From Pseudomonas putida (GTDB lineage Bacteria > Pseudomonadota > Gammaproteobacteria > Pseudomonadales > Pseudomonadaceae), in NCBI RefSeq assembly GCF_028682395.1, contig NZ_JANHLC010000004.1, positions 434,001 through 498,000 of the forward strand: 64,000 bases of DNA, written 5' to 3'. A model generated the notes under the pieces. The model saw only the letters and a list, made by a program, of their open reading frames with translations, made no database searches and was not told the origin of the DNA. Position 1 is the stretch's first letter. Each line of letters begins with the position of its first letter. Shown piece by piece: positions 1 through 9,615 of this stretch. The translations under genes and the position numbers were made by a program.

Positions 1-383
1 TGCAGGCTGCCGCCGAAGGCCACATTCATCTCCTGGAAGCCGCGGCAAATGCCGAGCACCGGCACGCCCGCCGCAATGGCAGCGCGTAGCAGGGGAAGGG
101 TGGTGGCATCGCGTGCAGAATCATGAGCAGTGCCCGGCGCGCTGGCCGGTCCGCCATACAAATGCGGTTCTACGTTGGAAGGGGAGCCGGTAAAAAGAAG
201 ACCGTCCAGACCGTCAAGAATATCGAGCGGATCCAGCAATGGAGCCAGTGACGGAATGATCAATGGCAAGCCCTTGGCAGCGACGGCCACTGCACGGACA
301 TACTTGTCGCCACTGATGTGATAAGCATGCAGGCCGATCTGCTTGGAGCAGGCGGTGACGCCGATTAACGGCAGGCGAGACAT
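1..383 (-). CDS. Gamma-glutamyl-GABA hydrolase-like class I amidotransferase (partial, 3' end missing)
   Basis: About 127 N-terminal residues are present; the rest lies beyond the left edge. The protein starts MSRLPLIGVTACSKQ and reaches the nucleophile elbow GICRGFQEMN, with the catalytic cysteine near residue 113. This pattern is typical of PuuD/SpuA-type peptidase C26 enzymes, which hydrolyse gamma-glutamyl-GABA during putrescine breakdown in the cytosol. The ATG is the complement of 381-383. The gene diverges from the glutamine-synthetase-like ligase at 662, the usual pairing for gamma-glutamylated polyamine catabolism, so the two probably act in one pathway. Substrate is inferred from family and context; a folate gamma-glutamyl hydrolase role is less likely. 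Confidence 0.85.
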   Translation of the reverse strand, partial: MSRLPLIGVTACSKQIGLHAYHISGDKYVRAVAVAAKGLPLIIPSLAPLLDPLDILDGLDGLLFTGSPSNVEPHLYGGPASAPGTAHDSARDATTLPLLRAAIAAGVPVLGICRGFQEMNVAFGGSL

Positions 384-661
384 GAAGCACCCCGGTATTA
401 TTGCTGTTATGGGTTTGAATCGAGCTTAGCCTTGTTCATTTTTTTCCACAACACCCCCGTAAAAAATACAACACGGCCCGCTCAAGCCCGCGAGAACCAG
501 ACCCGAACGGACGGAAAAACCGCGCCAATTTGCCGCAAAAATGCCATCGCGGCGCTTTTTTAGGGCAAAAAAGCCCTCGCTTGACTTCGGCAGGCCGTTC
601 GGGTTGACTGAAACCCGAAGAGTTCAATGATTGATATTTTTAACAACAAAGGTGTTGCATC

Positions 662-2038
662 ATGTCGGTACCCCCGCGTGCCGTTCAGCTTAACGAAGCG
701 AACGCGTTCCTTAAGGAACATCCTGAGGTTCTGTACGTTGACCTTCTGATTGCGGATATGAATGGTGTGGTGCGCGGCAAGCGCATTGAACGCACCAGCC
801 TCCACAAGGTTTACGAGAAAGGCATCAACCTGCCAGCCTCACTTTTTGCCCTGGATATCAATGGCTCGACGGTGGAAAGCACCGGCCTGGGTCTGGATAT
901 CGGTGATGCAGACCGAATCTGTTATCCAATCCCCGACACCCTGTGCAATGAACCCTGGCAAAAGCGCCCCACCGCGCAACTGCTGATGACCATGCACGAA
1001 CTAGAAGGCGAACCTTTCTTCGCCGACCCCCGCGAAGTTTTGCGACAAGTCGTAACCAAGTTCGACGATCTCGGCCTGACCATCTGCGCCGCCTTCGAAC
1101 TGGAGTTCTACCTGATCGACCAGGAGAACGTGAACGGTCGCCCTCAACCACCGCGCTCACCAATTTCCGGAAAACGCCCGCACTCGACACAGGTCTACCT
1201 GATCGACGACCTCGACGAATATGTCGACTGCCTCCAGGACATTCTGGAAGGTGCCAAGGAACAAGGCATCCCGGCTGACGCCATCGTCAAGGAAAGTGCC
1301 CCGGCGCAGTTCGAAGTGAACCTGCACCACGTGGCCGACCCTATCAAGGCCTGCGACTATGCAGTCCTGCTCAAGCGCCTGATCAAGAACATCGCCTACG
1401 ACCATGAAATGGATACCACCTTCATGGCCAAGCCTTACCCGGGCCAGGCGGGCAACGGTCTGCATGTCCATATCTCGATTCTCGACAAAGAAGGCAAGAA
1501 CATCTTTGCCAGCGAGGATCCCGAGCAGAACGCCGCACTGCGTCACGCGATCGGCGGTGTGCTCGAGACCCTACCAGCGCAGATGGCGTTCCTTTGCCCG
1601 AACGTCAACTCGTACCGGCGTTTCGGCGCGCAGTTCTACGTACCGAACTCGCCGTGCTGGGGCCTGGACAACCGGACCGTGGCAATTCGCGTCCCAACCG
1701 GTTCCTCCGATGCCGTGCGCATCGAACACCGGGTCGCCGGGGCCGATGCCAACCCGTACCTGCTGATGGCTTCGGTCCTGGCGGGCGTGCACCATGGCCT
1801 GACCAACAAGATCGAGCCAGGCGCTCCGGTCGAAGGCAACTCCTACGAGCAGAACGAACAGAGCCTGCCGAACAACTTGCGCGATGCCCTGCGCGAGCTC
1901 GACGACAGCGAAGTCATGGCCAAGTACATCGATCCGAAATACATCGATATCTTTGTCGCCTGTAAGGAAAGTGAGCTGGAAGAGTTCGAACACTCCATCT
2001 CCGACCTCGAATACAACTGGTACCTGCATACCGTGTAA
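662..2038 (+). CDS. Gamma-glutamylpolyamine synthetase (glutamine synthetase family)
   Basis: A 458-residue glutamine-synthetase-fold ligase expected to join glutamate to putrescine or another polyamine using ATP, the first step of the gamma-glutamyl route. Family marks visible are the N-terminal beta-grasp region (VDLLIADMNGVVRGKRI), the ATP/metal segment GNGLHVHIS near residue 265 and the C-terminal EHRVAGADANPYLL block. The length fits PuuA/SpuB enzymes, and it lacks the adenylylation-loop architecture of the larger housekeeping GlnA. An AAAGGTG ribosome site precedes the ATG. The divergent amidotransferase supports the pathway. The exact amine used (putrescine, spermidine, or ethanolamine as in other GS-like enzymes) cannot be read from sequence. 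Confidence 0.88.
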   Translation: MSVPPRAVQLNEANAFLKEHPEVLYVDLLIADMNGVVRGKRIERTSLHKVYEKGINLPASLFALDINGSTVESTGLGLDIGDADRICYPIPDTLCNEPWQKRPTAQLLMTMHELEGEPFFADPREVLRQVVTKFDDLGLTICAAFELEFYLIDQENVNGRPQPPRSPISGKRPHSTQVYLIDDLDEYVDCLQDILEGAKEQGIPADAIVKESAPAQFEVNLHHVADPIKACDYAVLLKRLIKNIAYDHEMDTTFMAKPYPGQAGNGLHVHISILDKEGKNIFASEDPEQNAALRHAIGGVLETLPAQMAFLCPNVNSYRRFGAQFYVPNSPCWGLDNRTVAIRVPTGSSDAVRIEHRVAGADANPYLLMASVLAGVHHGLTNKIEPGAPVEGNSYEQNEQSLPNNLRDALRELDDSEVMAKYIDPKYIDIFVACKESELEEFEHSISDLEYNWYLHTV

Positions 2039-2060
2039 AGCGGTTGTCGACCGACCAAAA

Positions 2061-2095
2061 ACGCCGCCGGCCTCAAGCCGGCGGCGTTTTTTTTT
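2061..2095 (+). terminator. Rho-independent terminator after the glutamine synthetase-like gene
   Basis: A perfect 11-bp GC stem (ACGCCGCCGGC / GCCGGCGGCGT) with loop CTCAA is followed by nine T residues, 23 bases after the stop codon. Confidence 0.93.
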
Positions 2096-2153
2096 GCAAC
2101 GGCACCCGGCGCTAGGTCGCGTACAATGCCGGCTGCCTTTTCAGGAGACGGCC

Positions 2154-2792
2154 ATGTCGCGCCCCGCCCCCATTCGCAAACCCCGTGCACGCAGCCAGGC
2201 CAGGATCGACTCCATCCTTGATGCGGCCCGCACGCTGCTTGCCGCCGAAGGCGTGGCCAGTCTATCGATCTACAGTGTGGCCGAGCGGGCGCAGATCCCG
2301 CCGTCGTCGGTCTATCATTTTTTCGCCAGTGTCCCGGCGCTGCTGGAAGCCTTGACCAGCGACGTGCACGCGGCCTTTCGCGCCTGCCTGCAGGCGCCGA
2401 TCGACCATGGACAGTTGAGGGGCTGGCAGGATCTCTCGCGCCTGGTGGAACAACGCATGCTGCAGATCTATGGCGAAGATGCCGCTGCCCGCCAGTTGAT
2501 CCTGGCCCAGCACGGCCTGACCGAAGTCACCCAGGCCGACCGTCAGCACGACATTGAGCTGGGCGACCTGATGCACAAGCTGTTTATCCGTCATTTCGAA
2601 TTGCCGGTGCTGCCCGCTGATGTCGATGTCTTTGCCCTGGCCATGGAGCTGGGTGATCGCGTCTACGCCCGCTCCGTGCAGTTGCACGACCAGATCACGC
2701 CACGCATGGCCGAAGAAGGCATGCGGGTTTTCGATGCCTACCTGGGGCTGTATCTGCCCCCTTATCTGCCAAAACGCGAACGACCTCTCTAG
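2154..2792 (+). CDS. TetR/AcrR family transcriptional regulator
   Basis: A 212-residue regulator with an N-terminal TetR helix-turn-helix: residues around 15-60 contain ILDAARTLLAAEGVASLS and the recognition-helix pattern IPPSSVYHFFAS. The C-terminal ligand domain is unassigned. The start is the ATG at 2154, preceded by CAGGAGA at a good distance; a longer upstream frame overlaps the glutamine-synthetase gene and is rejected. It follows a strong terminator, so it has its own promoter. It may control the neighbouring polyamine genes or the taurine genes that converge on it, but no matching operator was found, so the target is open. Confidence 0.85.
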   Translation: MSRPAPIRKPRARSQARIDSILDAARTLLAAEGVASLSIYSVAERAQIPPSSVYHFFASVPALLEALTSDVHAAFRACLQAPIDHGQLRGWQDLSRLVEQRMLQIYGEDAAARQLILAQHGLTEVTQADRQHDIELGDLMHKLFIRHFELPVLPADVDVFALAMELGDRVYARSVQLHDQITPRMAEEGMRVFDAYLGLYLPPYLPKRERPL

Positions 2793-2841
2793 CGCCTAAA
2801 AAGACCGCGAGCACGCCCACGCCAGCAGGCCTGGGCGGCCG

Positions 2842-3675
2842 TTAGAACGGCGCATCCCCGAGGATCGTCGCCCGATGCATCACCCGCCGCTGCGGCCGGT
2901 AATCATCGACCGCGTAATGCTGGGTCACGCGGTTATCCCAAAACGCCACGTCGTCCTGCTGCCAGCGCCAGCGAATGGTGTATTCAGGACGCGTCGCGTG
3001 GTTGAACAGCAGCCGCAGAATCGTCTCGCTCTCGCTTTCCGACAGTTCGTTGATCCGCGTGGTAAAGCCTTCATTGACGAACAACGCCTTGCGCCCACTG
3101 ACCGGGTGCGTGCGGACCACCGGGTGGGACAGCGGCGGGTTGGCCTTGCGCGTCTGTTCCCAGCGCGCCAGGTCTTCGGCAGTGCTGCCAAAACGCTCGA
3201 CGGGAAATGACCGGGTGAAATCATGGCGCGCCGTCAGACCGTCGAGCAACACCTGCAACGGCTTGGAGAGCCCTTCGAAGGCCGCGATGCCACTGGCCCA
3301 CAATGTATCGCCGCCAAAGGCCGGCAGTTGCTTGGCGCTGAGTACCGAACCCAGGGCTGGCGTGGCCAAAAAGGTCACATCGGTATGCCAGATCGCGTTG
3401 TCGCGGACATCGGTCACGGCCGTATCGAGTACCAGCACCTCGGGCTGCTCCGGTACATTCGGGAAGATCGGATGGATATGCAGATCGCCGAAGTTGGCCG
3501 CGAACCGTGCCTGAGCCTGAGGCGTCAGCGGCTGCTCACGAAAGAACAGCACCTGATGCTCAAGCAGGGCCTGTTCGACTTGGTCGCGCTGGGGACGGGT
3601 GAGGGACTGGTTCAGGTCGATCCCCTCGACCTGCGCGCCAAGGGCGCTGCTCAGGGGGGTGATGATCAGGCTCAT
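2842..3675 (-). CDS. tauD: Taurine dioxygenase TauD
   Basis: A 277-residue Fe(II)/2-oxoglutarate dioxygenase that hydroxylates taurine so that sulfite is released with aminoacetaldehyde. The metal triad is visible: H97 and D99 in WHTDVTF and the distal histidine in NRVTQHY. The 2-oxoglutarate arginine lies in the C-terminal [11 protein letters not shown] segment. The N-terminus [18 protein letters not shown] aligns with known TauD, so the ATG complementary to 3673-3675 was taken; a longer frame reaching 3807 is rejected. It is the last gene of the leftward tauABCD operon, 64 bases after tauC. Expression under sulfate limitation is expected for the family. Confidence 0.95.
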   Translation of the reverse strand: MSLIITPLSSALGAQVEGIDLNQSLTRPQRDQVEQALLEHQVLFFREQPLTPQAQARFAANFGDLHIHPIFPNVPEQPEVLVLDTAVTDVRDNAIWHTDVTFLATPALGSVLSAKQLPAFGGDTLWASGIAAFEGLSKPLQVLLDGLTARHDFTRSFPVERFGSTAEDLARWEQTRKANPPLSHPVVRTHPVSGRKALFVNEGFTTRINELSESESETILRLLFNHATRPEYTIRWRWQQDDVAFWDNRVTQHYAVDDYRPQRRVMHRATILGDAPF

Positions 3676-3739
3676 GCTTTTTATCCACTGGGGCGCCGAA
3701 TCGTCGGCGTGGTCAATTAGATTGGGTTCAATGCTTCGG

Positions 3740-4579
3740 TCAGTGACTCTGGCCGTGCCAGGGCACCAGCTTGCGTTGCAGAGCACGCAGGCCCATTTCC
3801 ATGGCAAAGGCGATCAGGGCAATCACCAGGATCCCCAGCAGCACTACATCGGTAACCAGAAACTGCGCCGCCGACTGGACCATAAAGCCCAAGCCACTGG
3901 TGGCCGCGATCAGCTCGGCTGCCACCAGGGTCGACCAGCCCACACCCAGGCCGATGCGCAATCCGGTCAGGATCTCCGGCAAGGCACTGGGCAGGATCAC
4001 ATGGCGAATCAATTGGGCCCGGCTGGCGCCCAGCGACTGCGCGGCACGGATTTTCGCCGGGTCAACGGTTCGCACGCCGGTGGCCGTCGCGATGGCAATG
4101 GGGGCGAAAATCGCCAGGTAGATCAGCAGGACTTTCGACAACTCGCCAATTCCGCACCAGATCACGATCAGCGGCAGATAGGCCAATGGCGGGATCGGCC
4201 GGTAGAACTCGATCAACGGATCGAGGATGCCGCGGGCAATGCGGTTGCAGCCGATGGCGATACCCACCGGCACCGCAGTCAACACGGCAAAGCCCAATGC
4301 CAGGCCAATTCGCCCCAGGCTCGCGCCAAGGTGCTGCCAAAGCGTGGCGTCCATGTAGCCCTGGGTTACCAGTAGCCAGCCCTTGGCCAGGACCGCCGAC
4401 GGCGGCGGCAGGAACAGCGGCTCGATCAGTTGCGTCGCAGTCACCGCCCACCACAGGGCAAGTAATGTCATCAGGGTCAGCACGCTGATCCAGCGCGTGC
4501 TCAACGCGCGACGCTGCGCCGCCTTGGGCGCGGTGGCCGACGTGGTCGCCGATGCGGCCGGCAAAGGAAAACTGCTCAT
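3740..4579 (-). CDS. tauC: Taurine ABC transporter permease TauC
   Basis: A 279-residue inner-membrane permease of the nitrate/sulfonate/taurine ABC family. After a polar N-terminus there is a membrane helix near residues 28-48 ([16 protein letters not shown]), then the permease core with several hydrophobic segments. The EAA-like loop region includes [19 protein letters not shown] near residue 190, which contacts the ATPase. The start overlaps the tauB stop in an ATGA arrangement, showing translational coupling. It works with TauA and TauB to import taurine. Confidence 0.94.
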   Translation of the reverse strand: MSSFPLPAASATTSATAPKAAQRRALSTRWISVLTLMTLLALWWAVTATQLIEPLFLPPPSAVLAKGWLLVTQGYMDATLWQHLGASLGRIGLALGFAVLTAVPVGIAIGCNRIARGILDPLIEFYRPIPPLAYLPLIVIWCGIGELSKVLLIYLAIFAPIAIATATGVRTVDPAKIRAAQSLGASRAQLIRHVILPSALPEILTGLRIGLGVGWSTLVAAELIAATSGLGFMVQSAAQFLVTDVVLLGILVIALIAFAMEMGLRALQRKLVPWHGQSH

Positions 4580-5370
4580 GCGGACTCCTGCCGTGCTGCA
4601 CTGCTACGTTGGGAAAAGACCCGCGCCAGCACATGCTCGCGAGTTTCAATAAACTGCGGATCGGACTTGATCGCCCGAGCCGATTCGCCCGCGCTGTAGC
4701 GCCGACCGAAATCCAGTTGCAGATGCTCCACCACCCGCCCCGGCGTCGGTGCTAGCAACACCAGATCGGTGGCCAGGAACACCGCCTCTTCAATATCGTG
4801 GGTAATCAAAAATACCGGCTTGGCCGTGCGCCGCCACACCTGCAGCAGCAACTCCTGCATCTGCTCGCGGGTAAACGCATCCAGGGCGCCAAAGGGCTCA
4901 TCCATCAACAGCACTCGCGGATCGGCGGCCAGTGCACGGGCCAAGCCAACACGCTGTTTCTGGCCACCGGATAATTGCCAGATCCGACGGCTGTCAAAGC
5001 CTGCCAGATCGACCAGGGCCAACATCTCCTGCGCGCGGATCTCGCGCTGCTGACGCCCGACACCGGCCAACTCCAGACCAAAGGCGACATTGGCCAGCAC
5101 GTCCTGCCAGGGCAACAGCGCATCGTCCTGGAACACCACGCCACGCTCGGCACTCGGCCCTTTTACCGCGACGCCATCCAGCGTGATGCGCCCCGCACTG
5201 GGCTCGACAAACCCGGCAATCAGATTGAGCAGCGAGGTCTTGCCACTGCCCGACGGACCGAGTGCAACCAGCAATTGCTCGGGGCCCAGACTGAGGGAAA
5301 TATCCGTGAGTACCGGTTCGGCGGCGCCGGGGTACTGTGCGCTGATGCGCTCCAGTTGTAACAAGGCCAT
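4576..5370 (-). CDS. tauB: Taurine ABC transporter ATP-binding protein TauB
   Basis: A 264-residue ABC ATPase that powers taurine import. Visible motifs: Walker [10 protein letters not shown] (residues 38-46), Q-loop FQDDALLPW, signature LSGGQ (133-137), Walker B LLMDEP (154-159) and the switch histidine in LITHD. It sits between tauA (23-base gap) and tauC (4-base overlap), all leftward. Assignment to taurine rather than another sulfonate rests on the linked tauD. Confidence 0.95.
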   Translation of the reverse strand: MALLQLERISAQYPGAAEPVLTDISLSLGPEQLLVALGPSGSGKTSLLNLIAGFVEPSAGRITLDGVAVKGPSAERGVVFQDDALLPWQDVLANVAFGLELAGVGRQQREIRAQEMLALVDLAGFDSRRIWQLSGGQKQRVGLARALAADPRVLLMDEPFGALDAFTREQMQELLLQVWRRTAKPVFLITHDIEEAVFLATDLVLLAPTPGRVVEHLQLDFGRRYSAGESARAIKSDPQFIETREHVLARVFSQRSSAARQESA

Positions 5371-5393
5371 GGCCGTGTGCTCCGTAGGCTGAA

Positions 5394-6371
5394 TCAGTTG
5401 GCAATAAACTTCGCGCTGACATACGGCGCGTAGTCCGCCAGCACCGCGTCGACTTTGCCCTGGGCCTTGAGGAAGGCTGCGGTATCGGTAATGGCTTGTG
5501 TCGTCGGCGCACCCAGCACGCTCACCTGATCGGCTGCCAGCGGGTAGACGTTGCCCTGCAGCAGCAGAGGAATATCTGCCGCCTTGGCCCCGGACAGCTT
5601 CACCACCTTGTCGATGTTCGCCTGATTGGCCAACCAGGCCTGGGGCGCCTTGGCGTAGTCGGCGTAGGCATCGAGCGTGACCTTGGCAAATGCCCGGACA
5701 ATTTCCGGATGCTTGGCCGCAAAATCCTTACGCACGATCCAGGCATCGAACGTGGGCGCACCCAGCTTGCTCAGCTCGCCGGAAGTAATCAGTACCTGAC
5801 CGTTTTCCTTGGCCACGCCCAGGGCCGGGTCCCAGACATAGGTCGCATCAATATCGCCACGCTTCCAGGCGGCAATAATGGCCGGCGGCGCGAGATTGAG
5901 AATCTGCACCTTCGCTGGATCGATATTCCAGTGTTTCAGCGCCGCCAGCAGGCTGTAGTGGCCGGTGGAAACGAACGGTACGGCAACCTTCTTGCCGATC
6001 AGGTCCTGAGGCGTCTTGATCCCGGAACCGTCACGGGCCACCAGCGCCTCGGCAGCGCCGATCTGCGTTGCGATCAGGAAGGTTTCCACCGGCACCTTGC
6101 GGGTGATGGCGGCGGTCAGCGGGCTGGAGCCGAGGTAGCCGATCTGCACATCGCCCGAAGCAATGGCGGCAATGACATCGGCGCCATTATCGAACTTGCG
6201 CCAATCGATCTTGGCCTGGGTGGCCTTTTCATAGGCGCCGTCAGCCTGCGCGACCTTTGCCGGGTCGACAGTCGTCTGGTAGGCGACCGTCAGATCGGCC
6301 GCCTGGGTGAAAAAACTGGCCCCGGCCAGGGTCAGGGCCGCCAGCAGGCGGAGTGGGGAAGGCAGATTCAT
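5394..6371 (-). CDS. tauA: Taurine ABC transporter periplasmic binding protein TauA
   Basis: A 325-residue periplasmic solute-binding protein. A Sec signal peptide is visible ([19 protein letters not shown], probable cleavage after FTQA), then the NMT1/SsuA-like fold beginning [16 protein letters not shown]. An AGGAG ribosome site lies eight bases before the ATG. It is the first gene of tauABCD, and the AT-rich leader upstream is the likely operon promoter. Taurine specificity is inferred from tauD in the same operon. Confidence 0.94.
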   Translation of the reverse strand: MNLPSPLRLLAALTLAGASFFTQAADLTVAYQTTVDPAKVAQADGAYEKATQAKIDWRKFDNGADVIAAIASGDVQIGYLGSSPLTAAITRKVPVETFLIATQIGAAEALVARDGSGIKTPQDLIGKKVAVPFVSTGHYSLLAALKHWNIDPAKVQILNLAPPAIIAAWKRGDIDATYVWDPALGVAKENGQVLITSGELSKLGAPTFDAWIVRKDFAAKHPEIVRAFAKVTLDAYADYAKAPQAWLANQANIDKVVKLSGAKAADIPLLLQGNVYPLAADQVSVLGAPTTQAITDTAAFLKAQGKVDAVLADYAPYVSAKFIAN

Positions 6372-6496
6372 CAGGGAAACTCCTCAACAGGATGGCCGGG
6401 GGATCGGCGTGTTGAAGAGACTAAATGATCTAAGAAATACAAAATAAATAACTTATTTGCATTAGCTTATGAGCTTGAGTTGGGCAACCCGACGAT

Positions 6497-6512
6497 CGCG
6501 AGCCCGCTCGCG
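6497..6512. repeat. REP-like palindrome
   Basis: CGCGAGC-CC-GCTCGCG is a perfect dyad, and with its flanks (gatcgcgagc...ctcgcgcctac) it resembles the core of the short REP elements common in P. fluorescens-group genomes. Only one arm of a possible REP pair is clear. Confidence 0.5.
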
Positions 6513-6869
6513 CCTACCCAGGATGCCAGCGGGCCCGACTACTACTTGAGGAGGTACGTTAAGGAGGCCTTGCCTGGCTACGCAACCCCGCAAGCATTGA
6601 TCTGTGCCGAAACAATAAAAGCCATGACCGGTAAATTACCCGCCAGCGTCAACAGGCAATCACCTTGGGGAACGCGCCTGCGAAACCGAACCGGCCGAAA
6701 TAGAGAACTCATGATTTGACGACGCAGGAGCCCTTTGGACATGATGCGCCGCTTTCGAAGAACCGTTTGAGCCCCCCATGCTCGAACGCCAAGCGCTCAT
6801 AGAAGCGCCGAAGCTTTCCCCAGGCTCCCGCCAGTGAGCACTTTCGCTGAGGAAAGGTGATTTTTTACA

Positions 6870-6886
6870 TATTCATTTAAAGTATT
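6870..6886. promoter_or_regulatory. TATTC-N7 dyad, variant copy, upstream of the porin gene
   Basis: TATTC-ATTTAAA-GTATT lies in an AT-rich leader about 210 bases before the porin ATG. It matches the left arm and spacing of the dyads before lsfA, ssuE, the hydrolase gene and the last LysR gene, but the right arm is degenerate. Confidence 0.35.
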
Positions 6887-7094
6887 AAAACAGAATAAAT
6901 AATTCTTTTTGGATTTAAGAAAAAAGCCATTACCCTGCGAAAACCTAAATCGCGGCGGTTAGACAAAGGTCGTAGAAACGATTGGTTACGATTGACTTAT
7001 CGGTCACGGTCTGGCGCTAATCGCGCACCCAAGGCAGTGGAGCGCAGACCCCACGCCCGGCAATACAAAAATTAGAAATGAGAGGAGCGAAACA

Positions 7095-8447
7095 ATGAAG
7101 AAGTCCACCTTGGCCCTGGCTGTGGCCGTAGGGGTTTTGACCCAACAAGCAAGTGCTGCCGGTTTTGTCGAAGACAGCAAGGCAAGCATCACCGCACGTA
7201 ACTTCTATATCAACACCGATAACCGCGACAATCTGGCGGGGTCGACCAACAACAAGCCGTCGAAGCAGGAAGAATGGGGCCAAGGCTTTATCTTCAACTT
7301 CACTTCCGGCTACACCGAAGGCACCGTAGGCTTCGGTCTCGACGCCATCGGCCTGCTGGGGATCAAGCTGGACTCCGGTAAAGGTACCGCCTACAACAAG
7401 GACAGCGTCGCCAAGGGCGGTACTGTCTTCCCAAGTGATAGCGACGGCCGCGCTGTCGACGACTTCAGCAGCCTGGGCCTGACCGCCAAGGTCAAGGTCT
7501 CCAAGACCGAAGCGCGCCTGGGTACCCTGCAGCCAAAGCTGCCGGTCGTGACCACCAACGACGGTCGCCTGCTGCCACAGACCTTTGAAGGTGGCCAAGT
7601 CACCTCCAATGAATTCGACAACCTGACCCTGGTGGGCGGTAAGCTCGAACACGCCAAGGGCCGGAACTCGACCAACGATGACTCGCTGACCATTGCCGGC
7701 TCCAACGGCAACCCGGCCACCGCGAAAGCCAACCGTCGCAGCAACGCCTTCTACTACGGTGGTGCGGACTACAAGATCAGCAAGGATCTGTTGGCTCAGT
7801 ACTACTACGGCAATCTGGAAGACTTCTACAAGCAGCACTTCCTGGGCTTGACCCACAGCTGGGATCTGCCAGTCGGTAACCTGAAGTCCGATCTGCGCTA
7901 CTTCTACAGTGATTCCGATGGCAAGAACGGCAGCCAGGAAGGTCGCATCGCGGGCTACCGTGCCAGCGGCTATCAGAACAATGGCGGCGAAGTGGACAAC
8001 CGCACCTGGAGTGCGAAATTCACCTACAGCCTCAAAGGCCATGCACTGACCGCCGGCTACCAGCGCGTCAACGGCACCAGCGACTTCCCGTTCCTGAACC
8101 AGGGCGACGGTGCCAGCAGCTACCTGATCACCGACGTGCAGATCGGCAAGTTCCAGCGCGCAGGTGAACGCACCTGGCTCGCCGGCTACGGCTATGATTT
8201 CGCTGCCATCGGCGTGCCAGGCCTGACCACCTCCGTGCTGTACCTCAAGGGTGACAACGTCAACGCTCCTGGCTCCGATCGCTCCGAGTGGGAACGTGAC
8301 TTCTCCGTGGGCTATGTCGTTCCGGAAGGCACCTTCAAAGGCCTGGGCCTGGCCTGGAAAAACGCCAGCCTGCGCTCTGATGCCGTCAACCAGCGCGATC
8401 AGGATGAAAACCGTCTGATCGTCAGCTACACCCTGCCGCTGTTGTAA
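7095..8447 (+). CDS. OprD-family outer-membrane porin
   Basis: A 450-residue outer-membrane protein with a Sec signal peptide (MKKSTLALAVAVGVLTQQ, cleavage near ASA) and the OprD N-terminal pattern GFVEDSKASITARNFYIN. The rest alternates polar and aromatic beta-strand segments and ends in a hydrophobic C-terminal strand (RLIVSYTLPLL). AGAGGAGCG precedes the ATG. OprD-type channels take up small organic acids, amino acids or related compounds. Lying between the taurine and alkanesulfonate operons, with a dyad shared with lsfA and ssuE, it is probably the outer-membrane entry route for organosulfur compounds. The solute is inferred, not seen. Confidence 0.9.
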   Translation: MKKSTLALAVAVGVLTQQASAAGFVEDSKASITARNFYINTDNRDNLAGSTNNKPSKQEEWGQGFIFNFTSGYTEGTVGFGLDAIGLLGIKLDSGKGTAYNKDSVAKGGTVFPSDSDGRAVDDFSSLGLTAKVKVSKTEARLGTLQPKLPVVTTNDGRLLPQTFEGGQVTSNEFDNLTLVGGKLEHAKGRNSTNDDSLTIAGSNGNPATAKANRRSNAFYYGGADYKISKDLLAQYYYGNLEDFYKQHFLGLTHSWDLPVGNLKSDLRYFYSDSDGKNGSQEGRIAGYRASGYQNNGGEVDNRTWSAKFTYSLKGHALTAGYQRVNGTSDFPFLNQGDGASSYLITDVQIGKFQRAGERTWLAGYGYDFAAIGVPGLTTSVLYLKGDNVNAPGSDRSEWERDFSVGYVVPEGTFKGLGLAWKNASLRSDAVNQRDQDENRLIVSYTLPLL

Positions 8448-8460
8448 TAGCGGTCATGAC

Positions 8461-8491
8461 CCCATCCGCCGCAACGGCGGGTGGGTTTTTT
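8461..8491 (+). terminator. Rho-independent terminator after the porin gene
   Basis: A 10-bp stem with one T-G wobble (CCCATCCGCC / GGCGGGTGGG), loop GCAAC, followed by six T residues, 13 bases after the stop. Confidence 0.9.
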
Positions 8492-8618
8492 ATTTCTGAC
8501 AGAATCTTCATCTTTATCCTGCATATCTCTGCCAATCCCTCCTACAACTCCCCTTGAAATCCCGTCCTAGAATCCTGTGCGTGCTGCCCAACCCCCTGGT
8601 GCGACCGATCACTCTTCA

Positions 8619-8635
8619 TATTCAATAAAGCTATA
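8619..8635. promoter_or_regulatory. TATTC-N7 dyad, variant copy, upstream of lsfA
   Basis: TATTC-AATAAAG-CTATA lies in an AT-rich stretch 92 bases before the lsfA ATG. The left arm and spacing match the ssuE copy; the right arm differs. Confidence 0.35.
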
Positions 8636-8727
8636 AACAAATCCTTATTTATTCTTTTTAAATAGTCCAGTATCCGGGCAGAGTAAGCCCATTACGCACT
8701 TATCGCGCACTCATCAGGAGCCACACC

Positions 8728-9366
8728 ATGAGCATCAGACTCGGCGACATCGCCCCCGATTTCGAGCAGGACTCCAGCGCCGGCAAGATCCGCTTCCACG
8801 AGTGGCTCGGTGACAGCTGGGGCATCCTGTTCTCCCACCCCGCCGACTTCACCCCGGTGTGCACCACCGAGCTGGGCTTCACCGCCAAGCTCAAGGATGA
8901 GTTCGACAAACGCGGCGTCAAGGCCATTGCCCTGTCCGTCGACCCTGTGGATTCGCACCACAAGTGGATCGAGGACATCAATGAAACCCAGCACGCAATC
9001 GTCAACTTCCCGATCCTGGCCGACGCCGACCGCAAGGTCTCGGACCTCTACGACCTGATCCACCCCAATGCCAGCGACACCCTGACCGTGCGCTCGCTGT
9101 TCGTGATCGATCCGAACAAAAAGGTCCGCCTGACCATTACCTACCCCGCCAGCACCGGGCGAAACTTCAATGAAATTCTGCGCGTGATCGACTCTCTGCA
9201 ACTCACCGACAACTACAAGGTGGCCACTCCCGCCAACTGGCAGGACGGTGACGAGGTCGTGATCGTGCCGTCGCTCAAGGACGAAGATGAAATCAAGCGA
9301 CGCTTCCCCAAGGGCTACCGTGCGGTGAAACCTTACCTGCGCCTGACGCCACAGCCCAACCGTTAA
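8728..9366 (+). CDS. lsfA: 1-Cys peroxiredoxin LsfA
   Basis: A 212-residue Prx6-class peroxiredoxin. The peroxidatic cysteine is C45 in HPADFTPVCTTELG. The PRX6-type C-terminal domain follows (NWQDGDEVVIVPSL), and no resolving cysteine in the 2-Cys position is evident. LsfA was described in Pseudomonas as a protein induced by sulfate starvation and as a peroxide-resistance factor. Its place between the porin and ssuE fits: FMNH2-dependent desulfonation leaks reduced flavin that generates hydrogen peroxide. It has its own AT-rich promoter region and is followed by a terminator, so it is probably monocistronic. Confidence 0.93.
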   Translation: MSIRLGDIAPDFEQDSSAGKIRFHEWLGDSWGILFSHPADFTPVCTTELGFTAKLKDEFDKRGVKAIALSVDPVDSHHKWIEDINETQHAIVNFPILADADRKVSDLYDLIHPNASDTLTVRSLFVIDPNKKVRLTITYPASTGRNFNEILRVIDSLQLTDNYKVATPANWQDGDEVVIVPSLKDEDEIKRRFPKGYRAVKPYLRLTPQPNR

Positions 9367-9372
9367 CTCAAA

Positions 9373-9410
9373 GGCCTTGCAGGAGCGAATGTGCTCGCGC
9401 CTGCAAGGCC
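9373..9410. repeat. REP-like hairpin after lsfA
   Basis: Perfect 11-bp arms GGCCTTGCAGG / CCTGCAAGGCC flank an inner GCGA...TCGC. The sequence resembles Pseudomonas REP palindromes (core gcaggagcgaa...ctcgcgcctgc). It lies just after the lsfA stop codon. Confidence 0.6.
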
Positions 9411-9439
9411 GTATCCACCTCCACAAAGCAGGGGTTTCG

Positions 9440-9464
9440 GGCCGTTTCGACGGCCTATTTTTTT
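9440..9464 (+). terminator. Rho-independent terminator after lsfA
   Basis: Stem GGCCGT / ACGGCC closed by a UUCG-type tetraloop and followed by a run of seven T residues after TA. Confidence 0.9.
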
Positions 9465-9486
9465 GCCCGCAAGAAAGCTATTCGCA

Positions 9487-9503
9487 TATTCTATTAAGGA
9501 ATA
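9487..9503. promoter_or_regulatory. TATTC-N7-GAATA dyad upstream of ssuE
   Basis: A perfect 5-bp dyad TATTC-TATTAAG-GAATA in an AT-rich leader, 112 bases before the ssuE ATG. The TTC-N7-GAA core satisfies the T-N11-A pattern of LysR-type regulator sites, and CysB-family control of ssu genes is established in related bacteria. Binding here is inferred. Confidence 0.5.
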
Positions 9504-9615
9504 AACAAATGAATAAATATGATTTATAGATATATAAATCTACTGATAAGGTCTCCTCCATCACCGCGAGATCGCAGCCCGCGAATCGCTGACACAACGC
9601 TTAAGGAATCGTCCC

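Larger units (their letters stand above)
6372..7094. other. Divergent intergenic region between tauA and the porin gene
   Basis: These 723 bases carry two AT-rich promoter-like stretches, one beside tauA (about 6420-6475) and one before the porin (about 6860-6925). Between them is GC-rich sequence with a REP-like palindrome at 6497-6512. A frame of 79 codons at 6480-6719 has no family resemblance or convincing ribosome site and was not called. The porin-proximal part contains the recurring TATTC dyad. Confidence 0.7.

Noticed and set aside
562-577. AGGGC-AAAAAA-GCCCT hairpin before the glutamine-synthetase-like gene
   Set aside because: Short stem, A-rich loop and no T-tract; too weak to call a terminator or operator.
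6480-6719. 79-codon plus-strand frame between tauA and the porin gene
   Set aside because: No family likeness, no clear ribosome site, and it crosses a REP-like palindrome.
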